DNA of 64,000 nucleotides from Drosophila miranda (Eukaryota; Arthropoda; Insecta; Diptera; Drosophilidae), in NCBI RefSeq assembly GCF_003369915.1, contig NC_046674.1:1364001-1428000 (forward strand), written 5' to 3'. Position 1 is the stretch's first letter. The number at the start of each line of letters is the position of its first letter. The position numbers were made by a program, and so were the translations under genes. Below, one piece after another: positions 32,853 to 44,851 of this stretch. Under the pieces are notes generated by a model, which was not told the origin of the DNA, searched no databases, and was given only the letters and a program-made list of their open reading frames with translations.

Positions 32853-35800
32853 TTAATCGTTCTTACGCTTACTCCTCTCAGTCGCCGGATTCTTATTCGC
32901 CCGTTGGACTTGGGGTACCGTCTGCACTGGAGCAGCGGCCTCAGCCTGGTCTGTCCTGGCGCCGAACGGGCCACCTTGGCAGATGGTAACCGGCGCTGGC
33001 AGACCTGTGCAGAAGGGACAGCTGCGGGAAGGAAAGCTATCAGTCATCCTGCTGAGTATACGAACTGCCTTGAGGACTCACCCACCCACGACTCCACCTG
33101 CTGCATCGTCAATTGGAGCGGGATAGATTCTGAGGTACAAGCACATCAGACGATGGCACACAAAGAGTATCGGTAGAAGGAGCAGGGCGCAGATAATTGT
33201 GGCCAACCAAAAGGCATTCTACAAGGGAATGGGGTAGATCAGCATTAGAACGATATCGCGGGAGTTTCAGGGGGAATCTGTACTGACGATGGGATCCACT
33301 AGACGGGCACAAACGAAGTGAACGCCTTGATAGTAAATGTAGGCGAGGGGCTGGCAACGTCCGACGTTCGTCATGCTCTCCCAGATCACCCTTTCAACAT
33401 AGTCTTTGATTCGTTCGTTGATTACCGCGGTAAGGTTTTTCGCCAGGACATTAATGAAATTCGTGCCTAAAATTTGGATAAACTTCTCGGACCTTTCCAC
33501 CGCATCGAGCAGTGTCTTTATGGTCTCCCCAAAGTTCTGGTTCTCGAATAGAATGAGACTGTCAATCAGCTTCAGTTTCTCCACCATTTTGATCACGCAC
33601 CTCCTTAGCGGTGCGGACAAGTGCTCCTGGTATTGCTGGGCACTTAGGAAATCCAGTTTGAAAGAAAACGAGGCTGACCGAACTGCATTTGCGTCGAGAA
33701 AGTTTGTCATGGAATACAATTTATTTGCCAGAACATTCATATCCGTATGCAAGAACCTGGTGCAGAGATGCCTGTCGTATTGTATGCTGTGGTACTCCGA
33801 CAGATTGGCCTTGCGCATCTCATTGAGTTTGATCTTCTCATCGGGTGTTAATAAGAATAGCTGGGAAAAGTCCTCAGTGAACACCGGCACACTCTCCTTA
33901 ACACTGACGAGTATTTCCCTGGACCTCAGGTCGCTTATATCGAAAACGTGTTTCACTATCAGCAGCCCAAAGATGCTCTCATTTGCATAGCAGGCCCGGA
34001 TTGAGTTCGACACCGATAGCGTTCGCGACGACGGCCCATCGTCCCCATTCCGCGGCATGAAGCGATTGAGATCCATCAGGGTGTCGAGCTGGCGGAAGAG
34101 GTTGATCCCGTCCTCGCCATGTGCCGTATCACAGGCGATCCCGATCATCATGTAGAAGAGTCCAACCAGCGCGATGAACGAGAACACGCAAAATATCAGG
34201 ATAATGGCACTAAAATGGTCACACGGGCATGACGGGTGGAAAAACTATACATCTCGCACTCACATAAGCAGGCATGTGGCGGCCATAGCCTTGCTGCAAA
34301 ATCCAGATCGTCCGGGTGCCCTCCGCGTAGACCCAAAGCAGCCGCATATCAGGGCCGTGCTTAGGACTACTATAATCTACGGCGATGCAGGAGTTATTTG
34401 ATGCACTTGTGAGAAAGGGGAGTAGTGATCAGTGGATGCTCTAGCTATTCGACTTACTATCAAGATTAACATGATGAGTATCTGGTTAACAGCACTGCCG
34501 TCTGGCCCAACCATTTCGTAGACATCGTCAAATGTCCTGGTGCTGCTCACTGTACTAAGGTCAAGTTCGCTGATGACTGACTCGATCATGTCGCGAATTT
34601 CCGTGGCTTTTTCCCAATACCTCAGCCGACCGTCGCTGATGGACTTCGTCAATCCGGGAACAACGAGATTTAGCTGTTTACTGATCCTCACTTTGATTTT
34701 ATTGAGGCGGACTATACCCCTTTTTGGTATACCTCTATCACGGTCATTCATGATTTTCTCCATTGCTCGCACATAGACTGTGGTATTGGGAATCTGGAAA
34801 GAACACTCGCATTAGCCCTTATAAGCAGGGAAATACCAGGGATCGTACCAAGTCAAAGTGCAGACAGGATGAAGTATCAATTTGCTGTAAACGATTGTTA
34901 TGGGCGAAGTCATAGCAATGCCTATACGGACATAGCCAGAAAGTCGCGTAGCTAATGGTTCGTTTCATGCCCCGCAGGCCTGAAGAGGCGAAAGGGAGGC
35001 TGTGTTGGCTGGGACCCCAAGAAGCGCATCTCCTTCTCCAGGACATCCACTTGCTTCATCAGCTGGTAGGCCTTCGGCATGTTGTCCAAGATGCGCTCCA
35101 GCTCCGCCAGCGAATTGCCCTCGGAAACATCCATCAGGTCCAGAAAGATGTGATTGGGCACATCTACCAAATGGAAGGTGGCAGGGAGATGGGCGGTTGG
35201 CATTTCCTTGCCATTTGCACTCACCATTTATATACACGTCGAGGTACGACTCCAGTTCTTGGTAGTTGTACACCATCAAATGGTGAATGTGTTCAGCCAC
35301 ATTCTTCAAAAAAGCACAAGTGTCATCAGAACTGCGTTCCAATGTCTGCTTTATGTCCCTGAGTCCCCGGTCCACGAACTTGTTCGCCACAAACGCTATG
35401 GCAAGGCCAAAGCTACGGACAATCGCAAGTACATTATTCTGCCTGCCATTGGGGCTGTCACCAACCGGACTCACATCAGGCCAAGGAACATCAGGAAGAG
35501 GCAAGTGCCGCAATATATGCGCCGCCGAAAGTCCTTGTATGCCGTGCACTGCATACAGCCCTGTTTGCACCTTAGACAGCAGCAGAGGCAGCAGTAGCAT
35601 ATACTGCAGGATGAGATGTCATGGCATGCGAACTGGTCACTTGAGGCACCTCCCTCCACCTACCCAACGAAGGGTATGACAACGATCCACGCCAAGAGGA
35701 ACAAAACGAAAATTAACAGAAGCCAGTAGCGATCCAACAGTGCAGCCCAATCGTTCTGTATCACCTTGGGTCCGAGCACCAATTCTTCATCGGCCGTTGC

Positions 35801-36574
35801 CACAACATAGCCTGCAGGGGACGGGAGGTATACCAAACTGAATCCACGGATGGCTCATCGGAGCCAGCCTTCAATACTCACCCTGAGGCAGGGCTCGACT
35901 GTTGGTGACCATCATGTCATAGATGAAATGCGTCACGTTGTAAACGAAGCTCAAGGCCTTGGTGGTCGAAGCCAGATCCAGGGAATATATCGCGCTCCCC
36001 TTGAAGTTGGTGTACTCCACGGAGGGCCAGTGCTTCTGTCCAAGCTGCTCGTGAGTGGTACCGTGGCCCACATAGCCCTGGCGAAAAACGTAACCTGAAT
36101 CTGCACTATCAGCGGTTGCCCCTCCATCGGGGCTTGCAGCAGCTTCTTCTGCATCAGACCGAACAATCTTGGCCACATCCGATTTGACAGTGTTATCTCC
36201 ACCTGCTGGTGAGGCCAGTGTAAAGAAATTCGTATCCCGGGAAAATGGCGGGTACCCCATGAAGCTGTTGTACTCTGCGGCGGGCCAGTGCTCCTCCTCG
36301 CGCCTAACGACATTTAAATCTGATGCGGGGGGTGCTTCATCGGCTGTCAAGACAGCTTTTGCCAAATTTGCTCCATGCGATGTGATACTGTGGGGATAGC
36401 TCTACTATATTTTACAGTAGTGTCTCCACCAGCAGCCCGTACAAAGACTATCGGAGTGAGTGGGATCAGCACAAGGATCAGTTCCACCGCTCGGAGTCCG
36501 CGAACAGGAAGGAAAGCGTTGTGGCGCCTCCGTCGTCTTCTTGTGGATCCTGTCACGGATCCGCTTGAACACAT
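32853..36574 (-). CDS. Second, diverged prominin-like gene (one exon lost, frame break near the start)
   Basis: Prominin-family five-pass membrane protein, roughly half identical to the first copy around TM1-TM2. Exons on the minus strand: 36574-35882, 35811-35664, 35603-35475, 35412-35225, 34979-34849, 34793-34458, 34376-34264, 34209-33288, 33218-33082, 33021-32853. From exon 2 on, all phases close. Exons 3, 4, 6 and 7 have exactly the lengths of the first gene (129, 188, 131, 336). The ancestral exon 5 has lost its donor, and joining exon 4 to exon 6 keeps the frame. Exon 1 starts at a basic then hydrophobic leader (36574), but its frame stops at 36347; the homologous sequence continues in another frame from before 36365 to 35882. 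A cryptic intron, a sequencing error or real decay are all possible. Later exons look constrained: the cysteine cluster CYCCLCCC, both loops and the GCPFCTGLP tail are intact. Confidence 0.75.
34980..35224 (-). other. Intronised ancestral exon 5 of the second prominin-like gene
   Basis: Sequence from 35163 downward aligns with exon 5 of the first copy (HIFLDLMDVSE, ELERILDNMP, MRFLG) behind an intact acceptor (TTTGGTAG). Where the first gene has its donor, this one has GTCCCAGCCAACACAG running straight into the acceptor tract CCCTTTCGCCTCTTCAG of exon 6. Read-through stops at 34952-34954. Splicing 35225 to 34979 removes it and preserves phase 1. Confidence 0.7.
35980..36420 (-). repeat. Internal duplication in exon 1 of the second prominin-like gene
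   Basis: Two copies of a unit are visible. Copy 1 has AGGDTTVK, then HWPAAEYNSFMG and FSRD. Copy 2 has AGGDNTVK, then HWPSVEYTNFKG and YSLD. Nucleotides align across both motifs. Only copy 2 keeps the GHGTTHEQLG motif shared with the first prominin-like gene, and the frame break falls in copy 1. Confidence 0.7.
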
Positions 36575-36649
36575 CTCTCAAGGGCGACGAATTCCTTGTG
36601 CAGCCCCCTCGAGCGCTGAAGGACCCAATGGAGAATGACTCCTCACAGC

Positions 36650-36692
36650 CTGTAGTGTGTCGAGCGGTACGTTTTCACTTGTTTATAATGTT
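36650..36692 (-). promoter_or_regulatory. Candidate TATA promoter of the second prominin-like gene
   Basis: ATTATAAAC on the minus strand (TATAAAC at 36687-36681) would set a start near 36655, about 80 bp before the ATG at 36574. Confidence 0.3.
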
Positions 36693-38674
36693 TATGCAAT
36701 ATGAAATTTCAAAATAACAGTTAAGTCCGAACCTGGCTTGATTACCAGCCCGGTACTCCTGATCAGCGATATGGGCACCCACTCTTACCCTCACACATCG
36801 TTGATATAATATTAATGTTTTATCGATCCTAATCTACTACCCGGAATGAGGAAAACAAATTCCCAGCTGTGGGTGAGCCCCCCCCCCAGAGCGGCCTAGC
36901 AGCGTTCGTTTAGTATACTCCAAAGAACTCACGACCTCTCTTTTTGTTTCTCTTCACAGCTTGCTCTTTCATTCTCATGCATTCTAAATACACGAATATG
37001 TGTGTACATATCTAATAGATATAGAAACTGAGTACTGAGGGTTATTTCAATGTCGAGGCACCAGTGCTTTCTGTAAGACTCCAAATTAACATTTTAAATT
37101 GGATTCCTCTGGTTCCACCAGAACAATGCCGATCCAGGTACAGCAGCGGCAGCTCGGCTCCGGCCGGAATAGTGTGCTTTGCTATATAGAGAAATATACA
37201 TATATGTACATGGGTTCCTTGTCGGGTCCAGCGGAAAGTTAAGTTATAACCTGTATCATAATCTAAGAATCGCCAAAATCACGGTAAGGTCCGAACATAC
37301 TACGGTACTCATAGATATACGGTAATACAACTAAAGCAGACCCTTGAATACGTATGTCTATCTACTCGATGATGTTTTTATACTTATATGCTATTTATAT
37401 TTAAAGATGCGGACATAAGTACGTATAAATCTTGAAGTAAATTCAAATAACTGGATTATCCGGATATACATAGATGTACAATATGTATTTACGATACGAT
37501 CGTCCTCAGGTGGAGATCTTTAAACCTTTAAGGGGAAACAATCCCATCGTAATATTCGATCGGACGTTATGCGTTAGTCAAAATAATCTATTGATTTAAA
37601 ATTTTTATTGTTTTTTTTATTGGTTTTCTCAAAAAGTTTTTATACATTTTGTTTTATTTTACTCGTTTTTGTTTCAATTAAATAATTAGTCTTACGTTGA
37701 TGTACACAGTAATTGAATAAAAAAAAGTACGCGGTAATTCGGACCAAAACTAAACAGAGAGTAGGGAAAGTACAAATTACTTAGGAAAGGTAGAGAAAAA
37801 AAATCAAGAAAAATAATTGTAAAATTTTCTGTTTTAATCACAAATCATCTGAATAACTCGAATTTGGCCAACAACAAGTACAAAATTAGTATAAATCACA
37901 CATATGTAGCTGGTAAAGAAACCACAGCATCTACAGAATATTTTTTGTTGTATAACACTTAGGATAGGATTGCATTGCCAAAAATGGGAAACGTTTGCTT
38001 AGAGGAATTATGAGTGGACTCTGTAAAATTGGATCCTTAAGATTTGTTGCTTTGCTTGGTATTTGTTTTTGTTTTTGTTTTCGTTTTGGTTTTTATTTTT
38101 CTTCTCTGTTTTTTGTACAACAAAATAATGATATCGTGTTTGAAGTTAGCAAGAGTCTCCAAATCAAATAGCACTTAATATGTATTACAAATTCCTTGCC
38201 TTCTCCATTGAATACGTTTCTTTCTTTCTTTATTTTCTTTTCTTTTAATTTCTTTTGTTGTTTGGTTTTGTTTTGTTTTGTTTGCTGGTGGTGCGAAGTA
38301 GTTGAAGCCTTTTAATATTTCTCCTTCTCTCTTTCTTTCTCTATTTCTGATACGAATCACGGATGTTTTCGGATTACAGTTTTCGGAGTGTGATATGCGT
38401 CCGCGCTGGCTCAACGCGACTTCTGGGGCTTCTGCCTGCGAGTGGGTGTGGACGAGAAAGGTGTGGAGTGGTAGAGTTTTAGAGCTAGATACAGACTTTC
38501 GTTAGTAAAAATATTGTACTCGGAATTTCAGCGCGTGCATTACAATATACATTTGCATCAGATCATAAACAAATTATTCGAACGCAGATACAGATGATCG
38601 AAGACTCGCTCAAAATGGATGTATGTACATATCACGCTATGGCCTAGACAGTTTCAGTTTCAGTTACGGTCTCG

Positions 38675-38713
38675 TTTACGGTTACGGTTACGGTTACGGT
38701 TACGGTTACGGTT
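38675..38713. repeat. (GGTTAC)n tandem repeat
   Basis: Five to six hexamer units in the presumed PAN3 3' UTR. Confidence 0.88.
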
Positions 38714-40171
38714 TCACTGTCAGTACCAGTTTCAGTATCAGATTTTGAGTATCGTTTTTGTTTTGTTGTTTTCTTGTTTTGTTGTTTTGAGCTACTTTCT
38801 AAAGTCGCGCTGTGCGTCGCTTTGCATGTTCCTTGAACCAACATTTACATTTTTGTTTTTGTTTTTCTTTCTTTACAATTACATACATACTCGAAATTTT
38901 TTTACGCATTTTGCATTTCGTTTGGTTTTTTTGTAAACTTTTTAAACTGCCTTTAGAAAATTTGTTTTTTACTTTTCTTTGTTTTTGCTTTTTTTTTGTT
39001 TTTTTTTTGTTAAAAATATTTCACTATAAAAAATACATAGTTGACAAAAAAAAAAAAACGTTTTCTCGGTTGTTGATCTTGTCTTCCATTTCCTGTTCCG
39101 TTCCTCGTCTTCCGCTTCCGCTTCCGCTTAAGCTTTATTTTCCATTTCATAATCTTTTTCGGGTTTCTTTTTTTTTGGTAGCTGGGGGTGCGGTAAACGG
39201 CGGCTGTTGTTAGACATGCTTTATAAACATTTGATGTGGTTCCTTGTCCTTCTTTTCATTCTGCTTTAAAGTGGTTCTCTTTTTTTGTTGTTGCTCAACG
39301 CTTTTTGCTGCCTTGCCGCGCAATGTTTTTGTTTTTCTTTCTTTTTGTTATTACAGTTATTTATTGTTGCAAAATTTTACAATTTTTTTTCTTAAGACCC
39401 TTTTTTAATACACACTTATAAATACTTTCATCCATTCCTCTCTCTCTTCTCTCCCTACCTCTCTCTTTCTTAGCTCTGTAAAAATAGATCCATGTTGTTT
39501 CAGCTCTTTCGCAAGTTTTCTCTTCTTTTTCTTTTTAACTTTTTTGTTTTTTCCCTTTTTTTTCTCTTTAAAGAATTTTTCGTTTTTTTGTTTGTTTTTG
39601 TTTTTGCTTTTAAGTTTAGTGTGTTTTTTGTTTGTTTGTATCGTTTACCATTTTTTGTATTTTGAAGTTTTTGTCGTGTATTTTTTTGTTTTCATTGTTT
39701 GTTGTTTTTTTTTTGGAGAGATTTCGTTTTCAAAAATTTGCTTTTTTGTGGATGTAATGTGGTGGTTTATGCTCTTCTCGTGATATATGTATACCGATTT
39801 GTAATTTAAATTATTGTTTTGTTTGTTTTGTTTGTAGTGGATTCTGTTTTTTAAATGCCTAAAATGTAGAGTTAAGAGCTCAACATAACATGGGGATACC
39901 ATCAGTTTTCCCTCCTTCCGTTTTGGCTTAGCAATATAAATGTTCGTATTTGAATGGTTTTAGTGTTTAGCGTTTTGGGGGTTCTGTTTTGATCGGCATG
40001 CGCCAAAATGTCTTAGTCATAATTCATGTATCGCTTATGTTTAATCCTTTTAATCGTAGTCGCTTTAGGGGAGGAGGATCGGCTCGCGTTTGGGCATTGT
40101 GTAAGGGGTATTGGGTGTTGTTGGGGAGAGCTGCGCGTGTTTTCAGTTTCATTTTGAGGTGTTGAGGCTCA

Positions 40172-43100
40172 TCAATTGGCCGCACTAGACATCAGTTCGG
40201 AGAAGGCGTTCTCCAGACAATTCTTGAGTTCAGCGTAGGTAACAATAAGGACAGACTGCTCGTCGCGCGACATCAGTTGCACCTAAGGATCGAGATTGGA
40301 TTACTCTTGTTCTCTCTATCCCTCCCTCTCTTTGACTTTTGTCCCTTACCCGCTCGATGGAGCCAGCATCCAACTTATTGAGCGATTGTACAATGTGTGC
40401 GTGATCCATCCAGGGCCGGCCATCCTCGGTGACGGAATGAAACAAATAATCACGAAATAATTTCAACATGTATCTATCGCCAGTCTCCGACCAAGTGCAG
40501 TCCAAATTGAAGCTAAAGCCAAAGAAAAAAAAGGAAATATGTTGTAGATGGGTGCTCTGGGTGTTTGGGGCTGGGGACTTACTCGGGCCGTTCGTTGATG
40601 CTGTTTAGTTTCACCAAAATCCGGTACAGGCGCCCGTTCTCCATCTCCTTGGCCAACTCATCCTCCTGCATATCGATTTGGCTCTGCAGCGCGTCCAATT
40701 GAGTATAGAAACGGGCGCCGATCATCGGCATCAGATCGGTGACAGTTCGGCGGTTATTCGTGGTAAAGAGGTAACTGCAACGCACCAAAATCAGACGCAG
40801 GAATTATTAAGAATGGTGGCAATTGGAGAACAAACGTCTCTGGCTGGATTGGCTTACACAATGAAATTACGAAGATCGGTGGAGTAGTTGCGCGTGACCA
40901 TGTCAATGCTCGACTGGACGTTGTCCCGCTGCACAGACTGGAGGCAGCGACAGCCCAGCGCTAGTACCAAGCGACCCAACGCGGTCAGATCGTCCTGTGG
41001 ACAAGCCAAAGTTTATAAATTCAAAGTTTTCTTACATCTTTCCGGGCTTCTATTTTACCTGCTGGTGCATGTTAGCGAGTGCCAGGGGATTGGCCGCATT
41101 GGGATCGAACTGCGTAATGTCCGAGATGCAACAGGAGCTGAAACGCACTCGTTTGCCCGTCACAATGATCTTCGTGGGATCCAGTACCCTGTACGCAAAG
41201 GAAAGGAAAAGTTGAATGTATCTTTATCTACCAGCTCCCATCTATCTGACTTACTTGCAGGCAAGCCCCGCCTGGTGTATGGCCCTCAGGCCGGCGGTCA
41301 GCTGCATGATAATCGACCAGATGGTGGCCTCCGGCAGCAATGGCCCGTTGCTGGTGCGCTGCATGTTACTCTTATGACTGCAATGGTAACAATATGTTCA
41401 ACTCATCTGCATTGATCCGTTTGGTTTTGGTTTACCCACCTGAATGGGCGAGCTTCGCCTTGGAATGGATCAGTGTAACCGTTGGTCTCTGGCGCGGGCG
41501 TAAAGTATTTGGCCAGCAATGTCTGTGAGCCGGGATAGTAGTCGTACACTAATACTAAGGCTGCGGGAGGTACAGGAGAAAGAATATTAGCATCGGTAAG
41601 GGCATCGGCAGGGGTTGTACCCTGGTTCCACTAGGGCACACATTCGGTTGCACTCAAAGCTGTACGAGTACCCCATTAGCGAATGGCAAACACGCGTTTA
41701 AGAAGAGCAGTCTCGCATGAAAGTGCCAGTCGAGCGGCAAAGGAAGGTGCACATAGGTCTCGTCCGGTGCCCTATCTGCTCTATCTGGTCCCTCCCTTTC
41801 ACTAGGTAAGAATAAACATATAACATCTAATCCAGCACTCAGTATGCTTGGTATTAAGGCGCCTAGGACTCGGTTTCATTGGGTAGACTCTCCCCAATAG
41901 AATGCCAAGCGACTTACAACCATGAAACTTCTCATTCAGATCCGAGAGCCACCCGAAACAAACCATTTTCTCTTAAACCCCGGACCGAACCCCGCACTCA
42001 CAGTTATCACCAAATGCTTTCGTCGTGAACACCTCGCGCAGTTGTACCACATTCGTGTGCTGCAGTTTCTTCCACATCTCCACCAGCGTCATGCATTTGG
42101 TTGACTGCAAGCGGAACCCTGCGGTGAGAGAGGATACAATTAGCCCTTGGCAGAGAGAGGCGAGAGCAGGACCTACCGTGCAATCTCCGCAGGCAGTACC
42201 TGTATCCGGTCGTGTTGTGCGTGGCCCGGTACGTGCTGGCGGGGAGCGTGAGCTTGGCGTGCAGCGGCTGGGCCGGCGGCTCCAGCGGATAGAGCGCGTG
42301 GTAGTTGTCCACTTCGTGTGGTAGGGCGTGCTGAGCAGCCTCCGCTGCGTCCATAATCAGATTGGAGATCTCGTTGCGGGCAAGAATGTCGGACCGCATT
42401 ACGTCGGGTATGAAGAAGGCGGACTCCAGGTGCGTCTTCGGCTGCATGGTGATCACATTCGAGGCCGGACCCGGATAGACATGCCCCGTGTACATGAGCG
42501 TCGAGGGCACGCCGCCGACACTGCTCATCGTTGGCACAGAGCTGACCACATGATGTGCCGGATGAGCCGGATGGGTGGCATCCACCACCACGGAATTCAC
42601 GACTGGCTGGTTACCCTGCGCATTGGCAGTCGGATAGAAGTAGATGGTGCCGCCGACATTCTCCTGCAGGGGCGAGAGAAGCAGAAGAGGGATTACTATC
42701 AGAGCATGGGCCGTCAATGGGGCAGCGCTTACCTGATGCACGCTAGTTGGCAGCGTCGTGGGGATGGGCGAGGCGCCGTGCGGTGTCATGCCATGCGGTG
42801 GAGACTTCTCACCCGGCCCGCCCGCCAGCATTGCCGCTGTGGGCGACTCTTGTCGGAGCATTGGGCCACGACCCTTGAGTGGTGTTTGCGCGGACATGCT
42901 GCTCACAAAGGGGGCGGCGCCAGGATTCGGTGGTGCGCCGCTAATTGCTATGGGGGCCGATGGGGCAGACCCCGAGGTGGAGTGCACCAGCGGCGACTGC
43001 TGCTGTTTCTGTTGTTGCTGCTGCTGCTGCTGTTGCTGTTGTGCAATGGTGACAATGGAGGAGGCGGACTTCTGCAGGGAGAGCATCGAGCTGCTGCCGT

Positions 43101-44820
43101 TGGCCGTCTTGCTGATGGGCACGGTGGATGCGGGGGCCACTGCTGCCGCTGTGGATGCGGGTGCCACGGCTGCTGCTGCTGCGGCGGTGCCGGCTAGCCC
43201 ATTGACGCCGTTGAGCCCATTACTGAGTTGCATGGGCGTGTTGTGATATGGTGCGTAGAAATTGGGGGACGAGTTGATGCGCGTTGGAATGAATTCTGGC
43301 GACTGCGGCGTGACCTGTGGAGATCGAAAGGCGAGTTAGACGATGCCAATAATAGTTGAACACTGCTCCATGTGGACTCTGACACTGATCTAAGTATGCC
43401 GTTCTAATGGCAGACCGACACTGGGGAAACTAAATGGGGTTCTACTGTACGGACGGAGGACTTGGGGACTTCTACTTCTAGTCGATGCTAGAGAATACCA
43501 ACCCGTTACGGCAACACACGGTTTACGCTTTACGCTTTACGCTTTACGTTTTACGACTCTCACATCCGACTCCTCCTCGTATCCTCCTCCATGGACAGAT
43601 AGGATACGGGATAAAGAGGGAGCGGTAGAGACACAGATCGGATCTCTGCTTTACCTGGGACTTTTTGTTCACTGCTGCCAGGGGCGCATCCAGATTGAGT
43701 AGCGAGAATCCGCTATTCAGCCCAAAGCCACCGCTGCTCGGTGTGGCAACATTCTGTCGATTCTTAGATATCGGGCAGGGCAGAGAGCAGGGCAGTGCAG
43801 AGAGCATGCGGGGAGAGACGGAGAACGAGAGAGAGAGAGATAAAGAGAGAGAGAGAGAGGAAGATTCAGATCAGAGAGCGGCATTAAGGTGGCACGGCGG
43901 AAAGGAAATTTGTGCAAAGGAAGATTATTGGTAGGAGCGCTTTGTTCCCAAGTATCTGTCTTCTATATCAACTTCCATTGAGAACGGTCGAGGCTCTGTC
44001 TGGGCGGACGGTGGGCACGTCCTTGCTACCAACTGCTTCCATTGCTCCTAGATTTATTCTTGGGGAACTATGCAAGTGCTTTCGCGACCGTAAGCCGTGC
44101 CCAAATAAGCAAAAACAAAACACACGCCGTATCTCACGACCGAGAATGCAAAAACAAAATTACACGCCAAAGTAATGGTGGTTTCTGGTCACTGTTGGAC
44201 TGCTCCCGCTATTCTATACATATTTAATCGCAATTTGGCAATAAGCTGTAAAATAAAAGGCATTATCTCGCTCATCTCTCACACGTCGGATAATATGCCA
44301 TGATCGGATGATGATGGTACAGCAGCCAAAGTATCTGGAATTACTTTTATCGTTATTTACATTTCACAACCCCAAAGCAAGAACACAAAAGTCAGTTAAT
44401 TCCATGAAAATTATGCGGCGCTTCGCTGAATGTTCCACATGGAATAATTTATGGTGTATAATAAAAAGCCATGCACCAACTAAAATTGATATTTAACGTG
44501 CATATGGGCAACTTGTGTCAAACTTGTGTCAAAAGAAAAATCACAAAAAATATTGAGAAATAAAATCCAAAAGGCGGTCAAGAGCATATTCGAATGGAAA
44601 TCGAATTAGAATCAAGACCAATTAAACAGCTGCAGAGCTATTGCCAGAGCTGGCAATTTCCTCTGAAACGGGCCCCTTAACTTACCATATAAGTAGCGAG
44701 TTTACTCTCTGACGGAATACCATTCGTGGGCGAGTAGAAAATTGGATCCATAGCAGCCGTATCTGTAAAGAGCGAAAGAGAGAAAGAGATAGAGAGCATG
44801 AATGAGGGACCAATAGGTAC

Positions 44821-44851
<31 letters not shown>

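Larger units (their letters stand above)
36575..40171. other. Intergenic DNA and probable PAN3 3' UTR
   Basis: About 3.6 kb with no supported exon. TATAAAC on the minus strand at 36681-36687 lies about 110 bp upstream of the second prominin-like start codon. From about 37.6 to 39.9 kb the plus strand is T-rich, so the minus strand is A-rich, as expected for a long PAN3 3' UTR. Two AATAAA motifs on the minus strand near 37605-37625 are possible poly(A) signals. A GGTTAC repeat lies at 38675-38713. Confidence 0.45.

Noticed and set aside
36400..36427. A GTAAAA...CCACAG segment that could be an intron in the second prominin-like gene
   Set aside because: At 28 nt it is far below the usual fly minimum, and removal would put the downstream sequence in the wrong frame.
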